Assembly: GCA_965602035.1 (NCBI GenBank)
Contig: OZ271919.1
Coordinates: 2,914,001-2,978,000, forward strand
Source: Natronospirillum sp965602035
GTDB taxonomy: Bacteria > Pseudomonadota > Gammaproteobacteria > Pseudomonadales > Natronospirillaceae
Reading direction: 5' to 3'
Length of the DNA: 64,000 bases
Positions 62,018 through 64,000 of the stretch are shown here, piece after piece. The notes under the pieces are model-generated. The model worked only from the letters and a program-made list of their open reading frames with translations. It did not search any database and was not told where the DNA came from. How positions within the stretch are numbered: the stretch's first letter is position 1; every line of letters begins with the position of its first letter. A program made the translations under genes and the position numbers.

Positions 62018-63493
62018 CTACTCGGTGAGGTGGCGGGCGTTGAGACCGTATTCATTTCTGAGCATTGCGGCCTGCACGCGGCTCATGCGCTCCTGTTGGC
62101 AGTAAAGAATGTACAGGGTCGATCGGTTGAAGTGCCGCGCTGCACGAGGCAGACGATAATAGGGGATTCGCCGGACGCGATGTTGTGATGGAAGCGCCAG
62201 AGGTTGTGCTTCGGCTTCCTGTGGCGACCGAATATCAATGAGCTGGCAGGCATCGTTGGCAAGTGCCGACAATGACTTGGCGGCAATGCCTTCGGCCGAT
62301 GTTGCCGGTTCCGGCCAGACGCCGTCGATGGGCAGCCGCTGTGCCCGTTCGAGCGCCCTGTCGATGATGTCACCGGACACCTTCTGTTCCGCCTGTTCCA
62401 CGGCTTCCAGTGTCACCGCAGCCGAGGGTAAACGGGCTACGGTGCCGCAGTATTCCTGCATACGGGCTGCCATTGCAGCGGTACCGATAGACTCAGCCTG
62501 TGAAATGATCGACTGCTTGTCCATGCCAACCAGAGGTCTCAGCACCAGAGCATCGGTGGCCCGGTCGATTACTGCCAGGTTCTGCAGACTCTGGCTCGCT
62601 ACCTGGCCGATGGCGTCACCCAGCACCAGTGCGGGAATGTTCCGGCGTGCCGCAACCCGGGCCGCTGCCCGGAGCATCAGCCGTTTCAGCAACACGCCTC
62701 GCAGTTTCTCATCAGTGCCCGCACTCAGTTCGTTGGCAACCTGTTGCCAGGGCACGCACAGAAAATACACCCGATGTGAGGCACCGAATCGCCTCCATAG
62801 CTGCCGGGCCATTTCGAATACGGCACGGTCCTGGTGCGTATCACCGAAGCTGAAATACAGAAAATGGGTTTTCACGCCCCGGCGCATCATCTGCCAGGCG
62901 GCAACCGGAGAATCGAAACCGCCGGAAAACAACGCAACGGCCGGTTCCTGGGTGCCAACGGGGTAGCCACCGATGCCGGGCCAGCGGCGGTAAATCCAGC
63001 GCACTTGTTGTTGCAGTACTTCCACCCGCACCACTTCTTCCGGCGTCTCCAGGTCTACCCGGGCCGATGGTTCTGCCTCCAGCAATCGCGAACCCAGGAA
63101 CGCAGCGAGCTCGCCCGAGCTGAAACTGTGCTGGCCCCGACGTTTTACGTCGACCGCGAAACGGCGATTTTTCAGTGGCTCGCGCCAGTGCGAGACCACT
63201 TCACGGCTGAGTTCCGAAAACGTCGTCAAGTCTCTCGCAGCGACCTGTTCGACCGCATGCACACCCGGCGTGTCTTTTACCCGACAGGCCACCTGTTCCC
63301 AGTCGGGCGTCTGCTCCGCGTCGGTGTTCCGGTGCCAGAGGTCGATCCGGTCCCACTGGCCGCGCAGCCGGATGCCAGGCCACTGCCGGCTCAATACGGT
63401 GCGCAGATTGCGGCGTAGACATCGAACCACGAATTGACGGTATGAGGAGGATTTTACCGTTATTTCCGGGTGTAGCTTGATGCTTAGTGTCAT
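62018..63493 (-). CDS. thiI: tRNA 4-thiouridine synthase ThiI
   Basis: Inserts sulfur at U8 of tRNA and helps make the thiazole of thiamin. About 491 residues: a ferredoxin-like/THUMP part (residues 1-165), the PP-loop ATPase with LFSGGFDSPVAAW near 185, a conserved Cys in MQEYCGTVARLPSAAV, and a C-terminal rhodanese domain whose Cys is in YILYCQQERMSRVQA. I start at the ATG giving TLSIKLHPEITVKSSSYR, the family start. Confidence 0.93.
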   Translation of the reverse strand: MTLSIKLHPEITVKSSSYRQFVVRCLRRNLRTVLSRQWPGIRLRGQWDRIDLWHRNTDAEQTPDWEQVACRVKDTPGVHAVEQVAARDLTTFSELSREVVSHWREPLKNRRFAVDVKRRGQHSFSSGELAAFLGSRLLEAEPSARVDLETPEEVVRVEVLQQQVRWIYRRWPGIGGYPVGTQEPAVALFSGGFDSPVAAWQMMRRGVKTHFLYFSFGDTHQDRAVFEMARQLWRRFGASHRVYFLCVPWQQVANELSAGTDEKLRGVLLKRLMLRAAARVAARRNIPALVLGDAIGQVASQSLQNLAVIDRATDALVLRPLVGMDKQSIISQAESIGTAAMAARMQEYCGTVARLPSAAVTLEAVEQAEQKVSGDIIDRALERAQRLPIDGVWPEPATSAEGIAAKSLSALANDACQLIDIRSPQEAEAQPLALPSQHRVRRIPYYRLPRAARHFNRSTLYILYCQQERMSRVQAAMLRNEYGLNARHLTE

Positions 63494-63669
63494 ATAACGG
63501 TCATATTCATCTGAAAAATCAGCGTATTTTAGGCCCCCTGTCAAGCGCGTGCAAAGAATGCTGGTGGCTGACCGCAGGGTGAACTATGCTCCGGAGAGGC
63601 GGCCAAAGGTTACATACGTCATTAAGGGCCGCCAGGGAACAATCAACTGCAGGGAGCGGGACAGCGCAG

Positions 63670-64000
63670 TGAAGCCTGACCAACTCATACGGGCACCCGG
63701 TCCGTTCCAGCGCCTGCCGGCATACAGCCGGTCATTGCTCCGTATTGCCACGCTGGCGGTCCTGCTGGCTCTGGGGACAATCCTCGTCTACATGACCGGT
63801 GGCACCGGATATGCCTTCCCCTACGTGATGCTCGTGCCGGCGGTGCTGGCTGCTGCGTGGTTCGGGCTGCTGCCCGCACTGGCGGCCGGCGCGGTTGCGG
63901 GCCTGCTGGTAGGCCCTCTGATGCCCCTTGATGTCGGGGCAGACATTGCCCAGCCCACCGGGAACTGGGTGGCCCGGTTGCTGCTGTATTTGCTGATCAG
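63670..64000 (+). CDS. Membrane sensor protein, 3' partial
   Basis: The frame runs off the right edge after about 110 residues. The GTG has a good ribosome site (GGGAGCGGG). Four hydrophobic segments are visible, e.g. LLRIATLAVLLALGTILVY, FPYVMLVPAVLAAAWFGLLP and ALAAGAVAGLLVGPLMP. The layout resembles the N-terminal membrane domain of the EAL protein in this window and of DUF4118-like sensor kinases. The output domain, probably a kinase or GGDEF, lies outside. Confidence 0.6.

Noticed and set aside
1..64000. tRNA, rRNA, CRISPR arrays, insertion sequences and prophage genes
   Set aside because: No cloverleaf-like gene, repeat-spacer pattern, transposase or phage gene could be recognised in the sequence.

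Overview
The window is GC-rich, densely coded chromosomal DNA from a gammaproteobacterium, probably a marine or halophilic heterotroph. The evidence for this is a cbb3 oxidase operon (ccoNOQP), a ThiI with a rhodanese tail, TalB-type transaldolase, a type I pyruvate kinase next to GlpX, a DUF3581-type protein, and many solute-binding-protein transporters (two TTT, two TRAP). The genus cannot be fixed from sequence alone. I see no rRNA, tRNA, CRISPR array, insertion sequence or prophage.

Layout. 1-9000: an isochorismatase-family hydrolase cut by the left edge, a TTT transporter with a TctA-TctB fusion, two EamA exporters, and a second TTT transporter on the minus strand. 9.4-15.2 kb: a small unknown protein, a NikR-like repressor and a divergent nikABCDE nickel-type ABC importer, with a near-consensus NikR operator between them. 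15.2-18.1 kb: a diguanylate cyclase, a lytic transglycosylase-like protein and a glycine-rich exported protein. 18.2-22.9 kb: ccoNOQP-H-I-S on the minus strand behind an FNR-type promoter; the ccoI product keeps only the membrane part of the copper ATPase. 22.9-31.3 kb: an ABC exporter, then an operon joining a TRAP transporter to QuiC-like 3-dehydroshikimate dehydratase and a shikimate/quinate dehydrogenase-like protein, under a divergent TetR regulator. 31.3-35.0 kb: an AEC carrier, acylphosphatase and 5-oxoprolinase PxpABC. 35.1-40.0 kb: a LysR-type regulator with two HTH domains, divergent from a second TRAP transporter followed by a remnant of a GalD/PrpF tautomerase. 40.0-47.1 kb: transaldolase, an ABC1/UbiB-like kinase, pyruvate kinase, GlpX, and the biotin importer BioMNY. 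47.2-52.2 kb: a DUF3581 protein, an EAL protein with a degenerate GGDEF domain, and a two-gene proton-channel/OmpA pair. 52.2-61.1 kb: pobA, a PcaQ-like regulator, nadC and pcaL-I-J-F-B. 61.2-64 kb: a HAD phosphatase, thiI, and a membrane protein cut by the right edge.

Two of the regions converge: 3-dehydroshikimate dehydratase makes protocatechuate from quinate or shikimate, and PobA makes protocatechuate from 4-hydroxybenzoate. The pca genes then carry it to succinyl-CoA and acetyl-CoA. The ring-opening dioxygenase pcaGH is not in the window.

The most unusual points are: the CcoI homologue reduced to its membrane skeleton (no metal-binding, actuator, phosphorylation or nucleotide domain), beside a shortened CcoH; a NikR with two of four nickel ligands replaced beside an intact operator; the double-HTH LysR protein; the orphan ExbB/MotA-like plus coiled-coil OmpA pair; and stable stem-loops between the binding-protein gene and the membrane genes in three separate transporter operons.
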